In this document: positions 33,431 to 42,220 of the stretch, piece by piece
Numbering within the stretch: position 1 is the first letter of the stretch
Layout: every line of letters begins with the position of its first letter
DNA from: Flavobacterium acetivorans
GTDB taxonomy: Bacteria; Bacteroidota; Bacteroidia; Flavobacteriales; Flavobacteriaceae
Reading direction: 5' to 3'
Assembly: GCF_020911885.1 (NCBI RefSeq)
Contig: NZ_CP087132.1
Location: forward strand, 1,488,001 to 1,552,000
DNA length: 64,000 nt
Position numbers and translations under genes: made by a program
Notes under the pieces: generated by a model
The model's database searches: none
Seen by the model: only the letters and a program-made list of their open reading frames with translations
Told to the model about the DNA's origin: nothing

Positions 33431-34177
33431 ATGAAAGCTAAAATTACGATTCTTTTTATGGGGTTCTTTTGTCAGTTTTGCTTCAGTCAAATAGAAGAAA
33501 GAAAACCATTGCATGCACAAGTTTTAAATGATTCCTTGCGGGTTAGCGGTGGATATGTTTTTAACAGCAGTGCAAAACTAAAGACATTCATTAGTTCCGA
33601 AGGTTTTTTTGATGTTCTTGCTAAGGCAAATGATACGCTACTAATTTCGAGTTTGGCTTTCAAATCAAAGAAAATCATTCTTACAGATAAAAATTTCAAA
33701 GTTCCTTTGCTGATTATAAAGCTCGAAAGTTTTACCAATAATTTAAAAGAAGTGGTTGTTTCAAAAACAAGAGTGCCTTATCTACTGAGTAATCAGTTGA
33801 TGATTGATAGGCCTTATTTTGATGATGCACAATCTTCACTCAAAAACACCACAATGCCTCTTATGGGGATTGAAAACGGTTTTGATTTTATAAAAGTGGG
33901 CAGAATGATTGGGGATATGTTCAGTAAAAAGAAGGCGGAGAAAAAGAGAGGCGATTACTATGAAGATTTTAGTGAAGCTGCTTCCAAAGCAGTTACAGCT
34001 GATTTTTTTACCCAGACATTAAAGCTAAAAAAAGAGGAAATAGGTCTTTTTTTGATTTTTTGCGAAAATGATTCTAGAGCCCAATCTTTTGTGAAATTGG
34101 AGAATAAGTTTCATCTGATTGATTTTTTAATTACGAAAAATCAAGAGTTTAAAAGAATTGCTACTTTTGTAGAATGA
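33431..34177 (+). CDS. CarboxypepD_reg-like secreted protein (paralogue 4)
   Basis: A 248-residue exported protein (signal peptide ending FCQFCFSQ), very similar in layout to paralogue 3: KANDTLLISSLAFKSKK in the beta-sandwich, then YFDDAQSSLKNTTMP, GIENGFDFIKVGRM, FLIFCENDSRAQSF and FHLIDFLITKNQEF. Its stop overlaps the start of the DUF6702 gene by 4 bp (ATGA), so both are coupled. Confidence 0.8.
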   Translation: MKAKITILFMGFFCQFCFSQIEERKPLHAQVLNDSLRVSGGYVFNSSAKLKTFISSEGFFDVLAKANDTLLISSLAFKSKKIILTDKNFKVPLLIIKLESFTNNLKEVVVSKTRVPYLLSNQLMIDRPYFDDAQSSLKNTTMPLMGIENGFDFIKVGRMIGDMFSKKKAEKKRGDYYEDFSEAASKAVTADFFTQTLKLKKEEIGLFLIFCENDSRAQSFVKLENKFHLIDFLITKNQEFKRIATFVE

Positions 34178-34677
34178 AAAACACCATCGTCTATTTATTT
34201 TTCGGAATAGTATTCTTGAGTCTTACTTCTTTTGGCTATCATAAATTTTATATGGGAATTTATCAAGTCAATTATGCGCCAGATAAGAAGATGTTACAAA
34301 TCACTTCGAGGATCTTTGTAGATGATTTGAATAATGCTCTGGAGAAAAAGTACACTAAGAAACTGAATTTGGGAACCGATAAAGAATCTTCGGAGGAACT
34401 GGTTTTGTTGAAAAAGTACATGTCTGAAAAATTTTCCCTTAAGGTAAACGGGGAATTGAAACCAATACAGTTTTTGAGTAAAGAACTAGACGGAGATGTA
34501 ATGGTTTGTTATTGGAATATTAGAGAGGTGTCAAAAATTAAATCGATCGAAGTGTATAATGCGGTATTGGTCGATTGGAATTCAGAACAGCAAAATATAA
34601 CCCATTTTAGCGTTAATAAGATTAAGAATAGTTTTCTTTTTACTAATTCTTCTACTCGTGAAGTGTTAAAATATTAA
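34174..34677 (+). CDS. DUF6702 family protein
   Basis: A 167-residue exported protein (signal peptide ending LTSFGYH). The pattern HKFYMGIYQVNYAPDKKMLQITSRIFVDDLNNALEK is the signature of DUF6702, small secreted proteins of unknown function often found beside M1-type peptidases in flavobacteria. Here the M1 peptidase follows 65 bp downstream. The start overlaps the preceding paralogue by 4 bp. Confidence 0.85.
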   Translation: MKNTIVYLFFGIVFLSLTSFGYHKFYMGIYQVNYAPDKKMLQITSRIFVDDLNNALEKKYTKKLNLGTDKESSEELVLLKKYMSEKFSLKVNGELKPIQFLSKELDGDVMVCYWNIREVSKIKSIEVYNAVLVDWNSEQQNITHFSVNKIKNSFLFTNSSTREVLKY

Positions 34678-34742
34678 ATTATACTTAAAAAATTGTTCGA
34701 AATTATTATTTTCACCCACTTAAATAATTTCGAAAACTACCC

Positions 34743-36986
34743 ATGAAAAAAATCACATTATTTTTTCTCCTCCCGATGGCATTGTTTGCCCAGGAAAAAG
34801 CGACAACGCCGGCTCCAAAAGAAGCAGGGAAATACGATACGAATAAGTTTCGACAGATGTATGATTTATTGGCTACACCCAATATGTTTCGTACGGCTTC
34901 GGGCGCTCCAGGACCAGCTTATTATCAGCAACAGGCAGATTATAAAATGGATATAGAATTAGATGATAAGAATGCCAGACTTGATGGTTCAGAAACGATA
35001 ACTTATTATAATAATTCCCCAGACAGCTTAGAGTATTTATGGGTACAATTAGACCAAAATCAAGCCGCTAAAAATTCTCAATCTCCATTGGCTGAAAACG
35101 AAAAAATTGAACAGGTGTTGCCTGTGGAGAAATTCTCCGATGAGTATTTGAAAGAAGGATTGAATAGAGGATTTAATATTGAATATGTGAAAGATTCCAA
35201 AGGGAAGCCATTAGCATATACTATAAATCATACGATGATGCGCATTGATTTAGCAACTCCATTGAAGCCAGGAGAGAAATTTTCGTTTGCTATAAAATGG
35301 TGGTATAATATCAATAATTACCAAAAAGAAGGAGGTCGTTCCGGTTATGAATTATTCGAAAAAGACGGAAATAGATTGTATGTAATTGCTCAATTTTTTC
35401 CTAGAATGGCTGTCTATAATGATGTTGAAGGATGGCAGAATATGCAATTTTGGGGAAGTGGGGAATTTGCTTTGCCTTTTGGGGATTTTGATGTAAATAT
35501 TACTGTTCCTGCAGATCATGTGATGAATGCAACAGGAGAATTGATGAACAAAAGTGAGGTTTTTACTCCGGCACAACTAAAAAGATATGAGTTAGCCCAA
35601 AAATCTTTTGATAAACCGGTAATAATTGTGACTCAGGCTGAAGCTGAAGCGAGTGAAAAAGGTTTTTCGGACAAGAAAAAAACATGGAAATACAGTGCTA
35701 AAAATGTTAGAGATTTTGGTATTTCTACATCAAGGAAGTTTATTTATGATGCCATGGCGGTTCAGTTGAGTAACAAAGTGGTGATGGCAGAATCGCTTTA
35801 CCCAAAAGAGGCTAATCCGCTTTGGGAAGAAACATCTACTAGAATGGTTGCACATACTTTGAAAAGTTATTCTTCGCATACATTTGATTATCCTTATCCA
35901 AAGGCAGTATCCGTTTCTGCTGAAGATCAAGGAATGGAGTATCCAATGATTTGCTGGAATTATGGGCGTCCTGATAAAAACGGAGTGACCAATGAACGCA
36001 TAAAAAATGGGATGATAGGAGTAGTGATTCACGAAGTGGGACACAATTTTTTTCCTATGATTGTTAATTCTGATGAGCGTCAATGGACTTGGATGGATGA
36101 GGGTTTAAATTCATTTATGCAATATATGGCCGAACAGGAATTAGGTACTAATTTCCCTTCTAATCGAGGAGTTCCAAGTAAAATTGTTCCTTATATGAGT
36201 GGTGATCAGAAGTTTTTAGAGCCAATAATGTCTAACTCTGAAAGTATTGTTCAGTTTGGTAATAATGCTTATGGAAAGCCGGCAGCGGGACTTACCATTC
36301 TTAGAGAAACCATTATGGGAAGAGAATTGTTTGATTACGCTTTCAAAGTTTATGCAAACAGATGGAAGTTCAAACACCCTACACCGGAAGATTTTTTCAG
36401 AACTATGGAAGATGCTTCGGCAGTAGATTTAGATTGGTTCTTTAGAGGATGGTTTTACTCGACCGATGTTGTAGATATTGCCATCAATGATGTGAAGCAA
36501 TATTATGTTACAGAGACTCCAACTAAGGAATTGAAGGATGCCAAAGTAAGAAGAGGGCGTTTCGGATTAGATAAAGGCCCTTTTTTATATTTAGTTTCAG
36601 ATAAAAACGAAGAATTGAAATCCTCTTCAAAGAAGCCTTTGCAAATTGAAGAAGTAAAATTACTTTCGGATTATGTAAATACAAAACTCTCTGCAGAAGA
36701 AAAGTCTAAACTGAAAAATCCTAAATACTTCTATGAAGTTGAATTTAGTAAGCCTGGAGGGATGCTGATGCCAATTGTTGTAGAGTTTACATACGAAGAC
36801 GGAACGGTTGAAAACTTTAAATATCCAGCTCAAATCTGGAGAAAAAATAATGATACTGCCAGAAAGGTATATGCTACAGAAAAAGCGATTAAGAAAATTC
36901 AAATTGATCCAAAATTAGAAACAGCAGATGTTGATGTAACCAATAACACTTGGCCAAAAACAGAATTGAAATCTAAATTTGATTAA
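34743..36986 (+). CDS. M1 family metallopeptidase (aminopeptidase N-like)
   Basis: A 747-residue secreted zinc peptidase. The signal peptide ends near LPMALFAQ. The gluzincin zinc site is HEVGH (His430-Glu431-x2-His434) with the third ligand Glu453 in WMDEGLNSF, 18 residues further. The exopeptidase motif GMEYPMICW is upstream of it at the GxMEN position. An N-terminal beta-saddle domain (about 50-290) precedes the catalytic domain. It probably trims peptides in the periplasm or on the outer membrane. An inverted repeat (34698-34732) lies in its leader. Confidence 0.93.
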   Translation: MKKITLFFLLPMALFAQEKATTPAPKEAGKYDTNKFRQMYDLLATPNMFRTASGAPGPAYYQQQADYKMDIELDDKNARLDGSETITYYNNSPDSLEYLWVQLDQNQAAKNSQSPLAENEKIEQVLPVEKFSDEYLKEGLNRGFNIEYVKDSKGKPLAYTINHTMMRIDLATPLKPGEKFSFAIKWWYNINNYQKEGGRSGYELFEKDGNRLYVIAQFFPRMAVYNDVEGWQNMQFWGSGEFALPFGDFDVNITVPADHVMNATGELMNKSEVFTPAQLKRYELAQKSFDKPVIIVTQAEAEASEKGFSDKKKTWKYSAKNVRDFGISTSRKFIYDAMAVQLSNKVVMAESLYPKEANPLWEETSTRMVAHTLKSYSSHTFDYPYPKAVSVSAEDQGMEYPMICWNYGRPDKNGVTNERIKNGMIGVVIHEVGHNFFPMIVNSDERQWTWMDEGLNSFMQYMAEQELGTNFPSNRGVPSKIVPYMSGDQKFLEPIMSNSESIVQFGNNAYGKPAAGLTILRETIMGRELFDYAFKVYANRWKFKHPTPEDFFRTMEDASAVDLDWFFRGWFYSTDVVDIAINDVKQYYVTETPTKELKDAKVRRGRFGLDKGPFLYLVSDKNEELKSSSKKPLQIEEVKLLSDYVNTKLSAEEKSKLKNPKYFYEVEFSKPGGMLMPIVVEFTYEDGTVENFKYPAQIWRKNNDTARKVYATEKAIKKIQIDPKLETADVDVTNNTWPKTELKSKFD

Positions 36987-36997
36987 ATAATCACATA

Positions 36998-37026
36998 AAA
37001 AAGGACTCTGTAAAGAGTCCTTTTTT
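36998..37026 (+). terminator. Terminator of the M1 peptidase gene
   Basis: Perfect stem AAAAAGGACTCT (36998-37009)/AGAGTCCTTTTT (37014-37025) with a GTAA loop and T run, 11 bp past the stop. Confidence 0.93.
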
Positions 37027-37061
37027 ATGAAAAATTTAAATAACTAGGGGGCAAAATTTAA

Positions 37062-37069
37062 TATCTTTG
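37062..37069 (+). promoter_or_regulatory. -7 element of the tatA/PAP2 operon
   Basis: TATCTTTG matches TAnnTTTG, 20 bp upstream of the tatA ATG. Confidence 0.65.
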
Positions 37070-37089
37070 CAACAATAAAATATAAAAAT

Positions 37090-37416
37090 ATGTTTGGCAT
37101 AGGAGGAGGAGAGTTGGTTTTCATTATGTTTATTGTACTGATGCTTTTTGGCGCTGATAAAGTACCTGAAATGGCGCGTACAATGGGTAAGGCAATGGCA
37201 CAATTAAAAAATGCAACCAACGATATAAAAAGTGAAATTCAAAAAGGCGCTGAGGCTAATGGTCTTGATGCAGCTTCTTTTACAAATATGACAGGAAATA
37301 TAACTTCAGAAATTGAAAAAGCCAAAGAAGATCTTTTGGGTGATTCAGTAATTCAGGCCACTAAAGTTAAAGAAGACATCGAAGACATTACCGGACCAGT
37401 AAAACGAAATATGTAA
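37090..37416 (+). CDS. tatA: Twin-arginine translocase TatA/TatE family subunit
   Basis: A 108-residue Tat pore subunit. It has the short N-terminal membrane helix (residues 6-21; ELVFIMFIVLMLFG), the hinge and amphipathic helix (ADKVPEMARTMGKAMAQLK), and a charged C-terminal tail. FG at the helix end is the conserved TatA/B motif. No tatC is adjacent. TatA and TatB are hard to tell apart by sequence at this length. Its stop overlaps the PAP2 start by one base (TAATG). Confidence 0.9.
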   Translation: MFGIGGGELVFIMFIVLMLFGADKVPEMARTMGKAMAQLKNATNDIKSEIQKGAEANGLDAASFTNMTGNITSEIEKAKEDLLGDSVIQATKVKEDIEDITGPVKRNM

Positions 37417-37982
37417 TGCTGGAAAAAATACTATCACTTGATACCGAGTTATTAATATTTTTGAACGGTCTTGGCTCAGAAACTTATGATGGGTTTTGGC
37501 TTATAATTACCAAGCAAATCTACTGGACTCCTTTATTCTTGCTATTGTTATATTTTATTTTTAAAAAAATTGGAGCAAAGCAAAGCTTGTATTTGATCTT
37601 GTTCATAGCTCTTTTGATAACATTTACCGATCAAGTAACGAACTTGGTTAAAAATAATGTTCAAAGATTACGACCTTGTAGTAATCCGGAAATTAATACT
37701 ATAATAAGAGTAGTTAAATCAAGCAGTTCGTTCAGTTTCTTTTCGGGTCATGCTGCAAACAGTATGGCAGTAGCTGTTTTTTTATATTTCAATTATAAAA
37801 GGTATTTTAAATATTTTGGATTGCTATTTTTATGGCCTTTAATATTTGCTTACAGTAGGATATATTTAGGATTGCATTATCCTTTAGATATTATGTGTGG
37901 TTATTTATTTGGTATATTTTCAGGATTTATGTTCTTTAAAATATATCAGGCTGTTCAAAAGAAATATTTTCCTCAATCATAA
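37416..37982 (+). CDS. PAP2 family phosphatase
   Basis: A 188-residue membrane phosphatase of the PAP2 superfamily. The three motifs are visible: KNNVQRLRPC (the KxxxxxxRP motif, about residues 79-88), FFSGHAANS (PSGH-like, here FSGH), and RIYLGLHYPLDI (SRxxxxxHxxxD, about 148-159). Several membrane helices surround them. It probably dephosphorylates undecaprenyl pyrophosphate or lipid A-type substrates; which one is not decided by sequence. Coupled to tatA. Confidence 0.9.
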   Translation: MLEKILSLDTELLIFLNGLGSETYDGFWLIITKQIYWTPLFLLLLYFIFKKIGAKQSLYLILFIALLITFTDQVTNLVKNNVQRLRPCSNPEINTIIRVVKSSSSFSFFSGHAANSMAVAVFLYFNYKRYFKYFGLLFLWPLIFAYSRIYLGLHYPLDIMCGYLFGIFSGFMFFKIYQAVQKKYFPQS

Positions 37983-37984
37983 TT

Positions 37985-38029
37985 CTACAAACAAAAAGAG
38001 CTTCTAACGGAAGCTCTTTTTGTTTGTAG
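37985..38029. terminator. Bidirectional terminator with perfect 20-bp stem
   Basis: The arms 37985-38004 and 38010-38029 are exact reverse complements over 20 bp with a 5-nt loop. The core is AAAAAGAGCTTC/GAAGCTCTTTTT. It serves both the PAP2 gene and the convergent O-methyltransferase gene, whose stop is 4 bp away. Confidence 0.92.
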
Positions 38030-38032
38030 AAA

Positions 38033-38674
38033 CTAGAGTACTCTGCTTACGGTTAAACCATCCCGAATAGGTAATAAAACCGTTTCAACACGAGGATCAT
38101 TCACTAATAGTTTGTTGTATTCCAATAGTATTTTAGTACTCAAATCATTTTTTTGCAAGGGCTCCAATACTTTTCCGCTCCATAGTACATTATCCGAAAG
38201 AATAACGCCTCCTTTGTTCATTTTGGGAACAATCAATTCAAAGTAATTAATGTAGTTTTCCTTGTCGGCATCAATGAAAACCAAGTCGAATTTTAGGTCA
38301 AGCGTTGGAATAATATCAATGGCCGTGCCTAAATGTTGCACGATTTGATTTCCCCAAGGGGATTTGTCAAAATGTTTTCGCTGGAAGTCTATTAACTCTT
38401 CTTTAATGTCAATTGTATGGAGTTGGCCGTTTTCTTGCATCCCTTCGCACAAACATAAAGCCGAATAGCCTGTGTAGGTTCCAATCTCTAGAATATTTAA
38501 CGGTCTGATTAATTTGGCTAACATACTTAGAACTCGTCCTTGAAAATGTCCACTCAGCATGCGCGGCAGCAAAATTTTCTGGTAGGTTTCTTTGTTTAAG
38601 GCGGCTAACAGTTCAGGTTCTTTTTGAGAATGCTGCTCAATATAATCTTCTAATTCTTGGGAAATGAAATGCAT
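38033..38674 (-). CDS. O-methyltransferase (class I, catechol type)
   Basis: A 213-residue SAM-dependent O-methyltransferase of the Methyltransf_3 family. Motif I is ILEIGTYTGYSALCLCEG (about residues 55-72); the metal-binding Asp lies in FDLVFIDADKENYINYF, with GGVILSDNVLW after it. The physiological substrate is unknown. Monocistronic, divergent from rlmN. Confidence 0.92.
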   Translation of the reverse strand: MHFISQELEDYIEQHSQKEPELLAALNKETYQKILLPRMLSGHFQGRVLSMLAKLIRPLNILEIGTYTGYSALCLCEGMQENGQLHTIDIKEELIDFQRKHFDKSPWGNQIVQHLGTAIDIIPTLDLKFDLVFIDADKENYINYFELIVPKMNKGGVILSDNVLWSGKVLEPLQKNDLSTKILLEYNKLLVNDPRVETVLLPIRDGLTVSRVL

Positions 38675-38744
38675 TTTTGTGTGTTTTTTTCAATTTGGGT
38701 CAAAGTTACCAAATTATCAAAACAACAAATCAACAAATTGTCCT

Positions 38745-38752
38745 TAAATTTG
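38745..38752 (+). promoter_or_regulatory. -7 element of rlmN
   Basis: TAAATTTG matches TAnnTTTG and ends only 4 bp before the ATG at 38757, predicting a leaderless or nearly leaderless mRNA. Confidence 0.6.
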
Positions 38753-38756
38753 CAGC

Positions 38757-39800
38757 ATGCAAATCGAAAAAAAAGACATACGAGCCTTATCTAAAGAACA
38801 ATTGCGTGATTTTTTTGTTTCCCAAGGAGACAAAGCTTTTCGCGGAAATCAAGTTTACGAATGGTTGTGGAGTAAAGGCGCCCATAGTTTTGATGATATG
38901 ACTAATGTGGCAAAAGGAACTCGGCTAATGCTTGAATCCAATTTTGTTATCAATCATATCAAAGTAGATACGATGCAAAGAAGTGAAGACGGAACCGTTA
39001 AAAACGCAGTCCGTTTACATGATGGTTTGGTGGTAGAATCGGTTTTGATTCCTACAAATACGAGAACAACAGCCTGTGTTTCCAGTCAGGTGGGTTGTAG
39101 TTTGGATTGTAATTTTTGCGCCACAGCGCGATTAAAAAGAATGCGTAATCTGGAACCGGCTGAAATTTATGATCAGGTTGTTGCCATTGACAAAGAAAGC
39201 CGTTTGTATTACAATCATCCGCTTTCGAATATTGTTTTTATGGGAATGGGCGAGCCGCTTATGAATTACAATAATGTGCTGAAAGCGATCGAAATGATAA
39301 CTTCGCCCGAAGGTTTAGGGATGTCACCAAAACGGATTATGGTTTCTACTTCGGGTGTGCCAAAAATGATTAAAAAATTGGCAGATGACGACGTTAAATT
39401 TAAGCTCGCAGTATCTTTACATTCGGCGATTGATGAAATCCGTTCTAGAATTATGCCTTTCAGTGAAAATTTTCCTTTGAAAGATTTACGAGAAGCTTTG
39501 GAATATTGGTATCGAAAAACCAAAAGTAAGGTCTCTTACGAATATGTGGTTTGGAAAGATATCAATGACAACAAAGAATCGGTTGATGCCTTGGTTAAAT
39601 TTTGTAAATATGTTCCTTGTAAAGTAAATTTGATAGAATACAATCCGATTGATGACGGCGAATTTCAACAAGCCTCGGAAGAATCGATTAATGCCTATAT
39701 CAAAGCGCTTGAAAATTCGGGTATAGTTGTTAAGGTGAGAAGAAGTAGAGGAAAAGATATTGATGCTGCTTGTGGCCAATTGGCCAATAAAGAAGTGTAA
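38757..39800 (+). CDS. rlmN: 23S rRNA (adenine-2503-C2)-methyltransferase
   Basis: A 347-residue radical SAM enzyme that methylates A2503 of 23S rRNA, and A37 of some tRNAs. The [4Fe-4S] cluster ligands are Cys114, Cys118 and Cys121 in GCSLDCNFC. The GMGEPL motif and the C-terminal resolving/methylated Cys339 in AACGQLA are present. The start ATG at 38757 fits the family N-terminus. Confidence 0.96.
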   Translation: MQIEKKDIRALSKEQLRDFFVSQGDKAFRGNQVYEWLWSKGAHSFDDMTNVAKGTRLMLESNFVINHIKVDTMQRSEDGTVKNAVRLHDGLVVESVLIPTNTRTTACVSSQVGCSLDCNFCATARLKRMRNLEPAEIYDQVVAIDKESRLYYNHPLSNIVFMGMGEPLMNYNNVLKAIEMITSPEGLGMSPKRIMVSTSGVPKMIKKLADDDVKFKLAVSLHSAIDEIRSRIMPFSENFPLKDLREALEYWYRKTKSKVSYEYVVWKDINDNKESVDALVKFCKYVPCKVNLIEYNPIDDGEFQQASEESINAYIKALENSGIVVKVRRSRGKDIDAACGQLANKEV

Positions 39801-39828
39801 TTGCATTCTGTTTTATAAATATATTAAA

Positions 39829-39860
39829 AAAGGATTGAACTTGATAAAAGTCAATCCTTT
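39829..39860. terminator. Terminator of rlmN, probably bidirectional
   Basis: Stem AAAGGATTGA (39829-39838)/TCAATCCTTT (39851-39860) extended inward by CTT/AAG, with A and T runs on the flanks, between convergent genes. Confidence 0.85.
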
Positions 39861-39890
39861 TTTTGTTTAGAAGCGTGTTTTTAAAAGAAA

Positions 39891-40973
39891 TTAATGTGCT
39901 AATTCGGTTATTTCTTTGGCTATTGGATGATTGGCTTCAAAAGTGTAGCCCATAAGTTTAGCGATAGTTTGGGCAATTTGTTTTTGGTATAATTGAGTTT
40001 CTGTTTTTATTTCCCCTTTAGCATTAATTCCGGGACCCATAGCAGCAAACCAAATTTCTGAAGCGCCTTTTATTTGGCTTCCATGACTGGTCCATTGAGT
40101 TTTTATTTCGTCTCCACGTCCGTGATCTGTTGTTAGTATTAATGTGGTTTTGTTTTTGTATTGCGGGTCATTTTGGATATAATCCCAAATTTGTTTGATC
40201 CAGGAGTCCACTTGATGGGCGGCGTCTAAATAAGAGCGATAATGTCCAGAATGTGCCCATTCGTCTGTTTCGCCGTAGGCAATATATAATACTCTCGGTT
40301 TTTTGGTTTTCAATTCTTCCATGGCGGCATAATGAGTAAATACATCAAGACATTCACTCTGATGAAATGGTTTGAAAGAATCAGCCAACATGTCATTTAT
40401 TAATTGTTGTTTTGGGCTTGGACTATTTCCTCCAATTTTGTCAAAAGCTGAAATTACCGGAAAGCCACTTCTTTCTTCGTTTAGGATTCTATCGAAGGCG
40501 TTCCATGCGCCAAAAGCGGCTACTTTTCCTTTTAGCTTAGGTTGTTTGTTCAAAAATTCCAATACATTAACATTTGGATTGGCCTTGTAATCATTGGAAT
40601 TAATTAGTGGATCTGCATGACCCGTCAGCATTTCACTATATCCGGGATAACTAAACCAATATGGGTTGGCATTATTTACGTTGTTATTGTAATCTTTGTT
40701 TCCGTACAATTGGCCTTTTGAGGCTATGGTAGACCATATAAAAGGCAAGAGTTTTGTTTTGCGTTCGGATGTGTTTTCGCTCCAGTATTTATTGTAAATG
40801 TAGGTACTGTCGCCTTGGTTGAATTTTTTGTTATTAGCAATAGAAGGATCCATACCTTTATAGAGTTCCTGCCATCTCAATCCATCTGTGGTTATGATGA
40901 TAATATTTTCTGTTTTTTGGGCGTGAGTTAATAGGACAGAGCATAGGAATAGAATTAAAGTGATTTTTTTCAT
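39891..40973 (-). CDS. Secreted alkaline phosphatase superfamily protein (phosphodiesterase/sulfatase-like)
   Basis: A 360-residue protein with signal peptide (MKKITLILFLCSVLLTHAQ). The metal-binding fold is recognisable: IIIITTDGLRWQELY holds the first Asp and the nucleophile Thr near residue 29, and TLILTTDHGRGDEIKTQWTSHG holds the C-terminal Asp/His ligands. It belongs to the alkaline phosphatase/type I phosphodiesterase superfamily; the substrate class (phosphomonoester, diester or sulfate) is not clear. Confidence 0.85.
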   Translation of the reverse strand: MKKITLILFLCSVLLTHAQKTENIIIITTDGLRWQELYKGMDPSIANNKKFNQGDSTYIYNKYWSENTSERKTKLLPFIWSTIASKGQLYGNKDYNNNVNNANPYWFSYPGYSEMLTGHADPLINSNDYKANPNVNVLEFLNKQPKLKGKVAAFGAWNAFDRILNEERSGFPVISAFDKIGGNSPSPKQQLINDMLADSFKPFHQSECLDVFTHYAAMEELKTKKPRVLYIAYGETDEWAHSGHYRSYLDAAHQVDSWIKQIWDYIQNDPQYKNKTTLILTTDHGRGDEIKTQWTSHGSQIKGASEIWFAAMGPGINAKGEIKTETQLYQKQIAQTIAKLMGYTFEANHPIAKEITELAH

Positions 40974-41105
40974 TTTTGTAGTTTTTGCTGTTGATTGCTA
41001 TTTAGGTTTTAAACTCTTAATTTATTTTTTGTTGTTTAAAAATAAAGTTATTTTTAGATTTTATCAAAATTAGTTTTAAGACTATTTATTCGTGGCCAAA
41101 AAATG

Positions 41106-41113
41106 TATCTTTG
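41106..41113 (+). promoter_or_regulatory. -7 element of the polyprenyl synthase gene
   Basis: TATCTTTG matches TAnnTTTG and ends 8 bp before the ATG at 41122, implying an almost leaderless mRNA. Confidence 0.6.
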
Positions 41114-41121
41114 AATCCTAA

Positions 41122-42099
41122 ATGAATGTTACTTCTCAAATAAAACAGCCCATCTTTAATGAAATGGAACTTTTTGAAAAAAAGTTCTATGAATCGATGA
41201 CTTCCAAAGTGGCGTTGCTGAATAGGATTACTTACTATATCGTGAACCGAAAAGGCAAACAAATGCGTCCGATGTTTGTTTTCTTGACAGCCAAAATGGT
41301 TTCAAACAATATCGTTAACGAACGAACTTATCGCGGTGCCTGTGTCATTGAGCTTATTCATACTGCAACCTTAGTTCATGATGATGTAGTGGATGACAGT
41401 AATCGCCGACGCGGTTTTTTTTCACTCAATGCGCTATGGAAAAATAAAATTGCCGTTTTGGTGGGAGATTATTTATTGTCCAAAGGATTGTTACTTTCGA
41501 TCGATAATGGTGATTTTGATTTGCTGAAAATTATATCTGTCGCTGTCCGCGAAATGAGTGAAGGCGAATTATTACAAATTGAAAAAGCAAGGAGACTAGA
41601 TATTACTGAGGATATTTATTACGAAATCATTCGAAAAAAAACGGCGACACTTATCGCTGCTTGTTGCGCTCTTGGGGCTAAATCTGTTATTGAAGATGAA
41701 GTTCAGGTCGAAAATATGCGGAAATTTGGTGAACTTATTGGGATGGCTTTCCAGATAAAAGATGATTTGTTTGATTATACTGAAGATGCCATTGGCAAGC
41801 CAACAGGAATTGATATTAAAGAGCAAAAAATGACCTTGCCTTTGATCCATGTTTTAAATACTTGTACTTCAAAAGAAAAAAGTTGGTTAATCAATTCGAT
41901 CAAAAACCACAATAAAGACAAAAAACGAGTAAAAGAAGTGATTGCTTTTGTCAAAAACAATAACGGTTTGCATTATGCTGAGCAAAAAATGATTCAGTTT
42001 CAACAAGAAGCGCTTTCGCTTTTAGATAATTACTCTGATTCCGAATTTAAAGATGCCTTGATCTTGATGGTGAATTATGTAATTGAAAGAAAAAAATAA
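41122..42099 (+). CDS. Polyprenyl diphosphate synthase
   Basis: A 325-residue trans-isoprenyl diphosphate synthase. The first Asp-rich motif is DDVVDDSNRRR (Asp87-Asp88-x2-Asp91) and the second is KDDLFDYTED near residues 213-222. The substrate-binding segment GKQMRP is at about 45-50. The length and the neighbouring residues fit long-chain synthases (octaprenyl/heptaprenyl, quinone side chain), but chain length cannot be fixed by eye. Single gene with a short leader. Confidence 0.92.
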   Translation: MNVTSQIKQPIFNEMELFEKKFYESMTSKVALLNRITYYIVNRKGKQMRPMFVFLTAKMVSNNIVNERTYRGACVIELIHTATLVHDDVVDDSNRRRGFFSLNALWKNKIAVLVGDYLLSKGLLLSIDNGDFDLLKIISVAVREMSEGELLQIEKARRLDITEDIYYEIIRKKTATLIAACCALGAKSVIEDEVQVENMRKFGELIGMAFQIKDDLFDYTEDAIGKPTGIDIKEQKMTLPLIHVLNTCTSKEKSWLINSIKNHNKDKKRVKEVIAFVKNNNGLHYAEQKMIQFQQEALSLLDNYSDSEFKDALILMVNYVIERKK

Positions 42100-42192
42100 T
42101 TTTTTTTCAACTTCTTTATTGTTTTAAGTATCTGATTTTGTTGTGTTTAAAATTTTTAGGCTCTTAAATGTTATTTTTATCCAAATTAGGAT

Positions 42193-42220
42193 GCAACCTT
42201 TTTGCATTCCATCTCGTCTA
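42193..42220 (+). promoter_or_regulatory. ECF-type promoter upstream of the sigma factor gene
   Basis: GCAACC at 42193-42198 (an AAC-type -35 core), a spacer of exactly 16 bp, then CGTCTA at 42215-42220 (a CGTC-type -10). This is the promoter pattern read by many ECF sigma factors and differs from the TTG/TAnnTTTG promoters in the rest of the window. It lies 66 bp before the sigma gene, consistent with autoregulation. AGTGTTTC (42242-42249)/GAAACACT (42274-42281) form an inverted repeat in the leader. Confidence 0.6.

Noticed and set aside
35730..36083. 117-codon open frame antisense to the M1 peptidase zinc site
   Set aside because: It overlaps the most conserved part of the peptidase and has low-quality composition typical of antisense frames.
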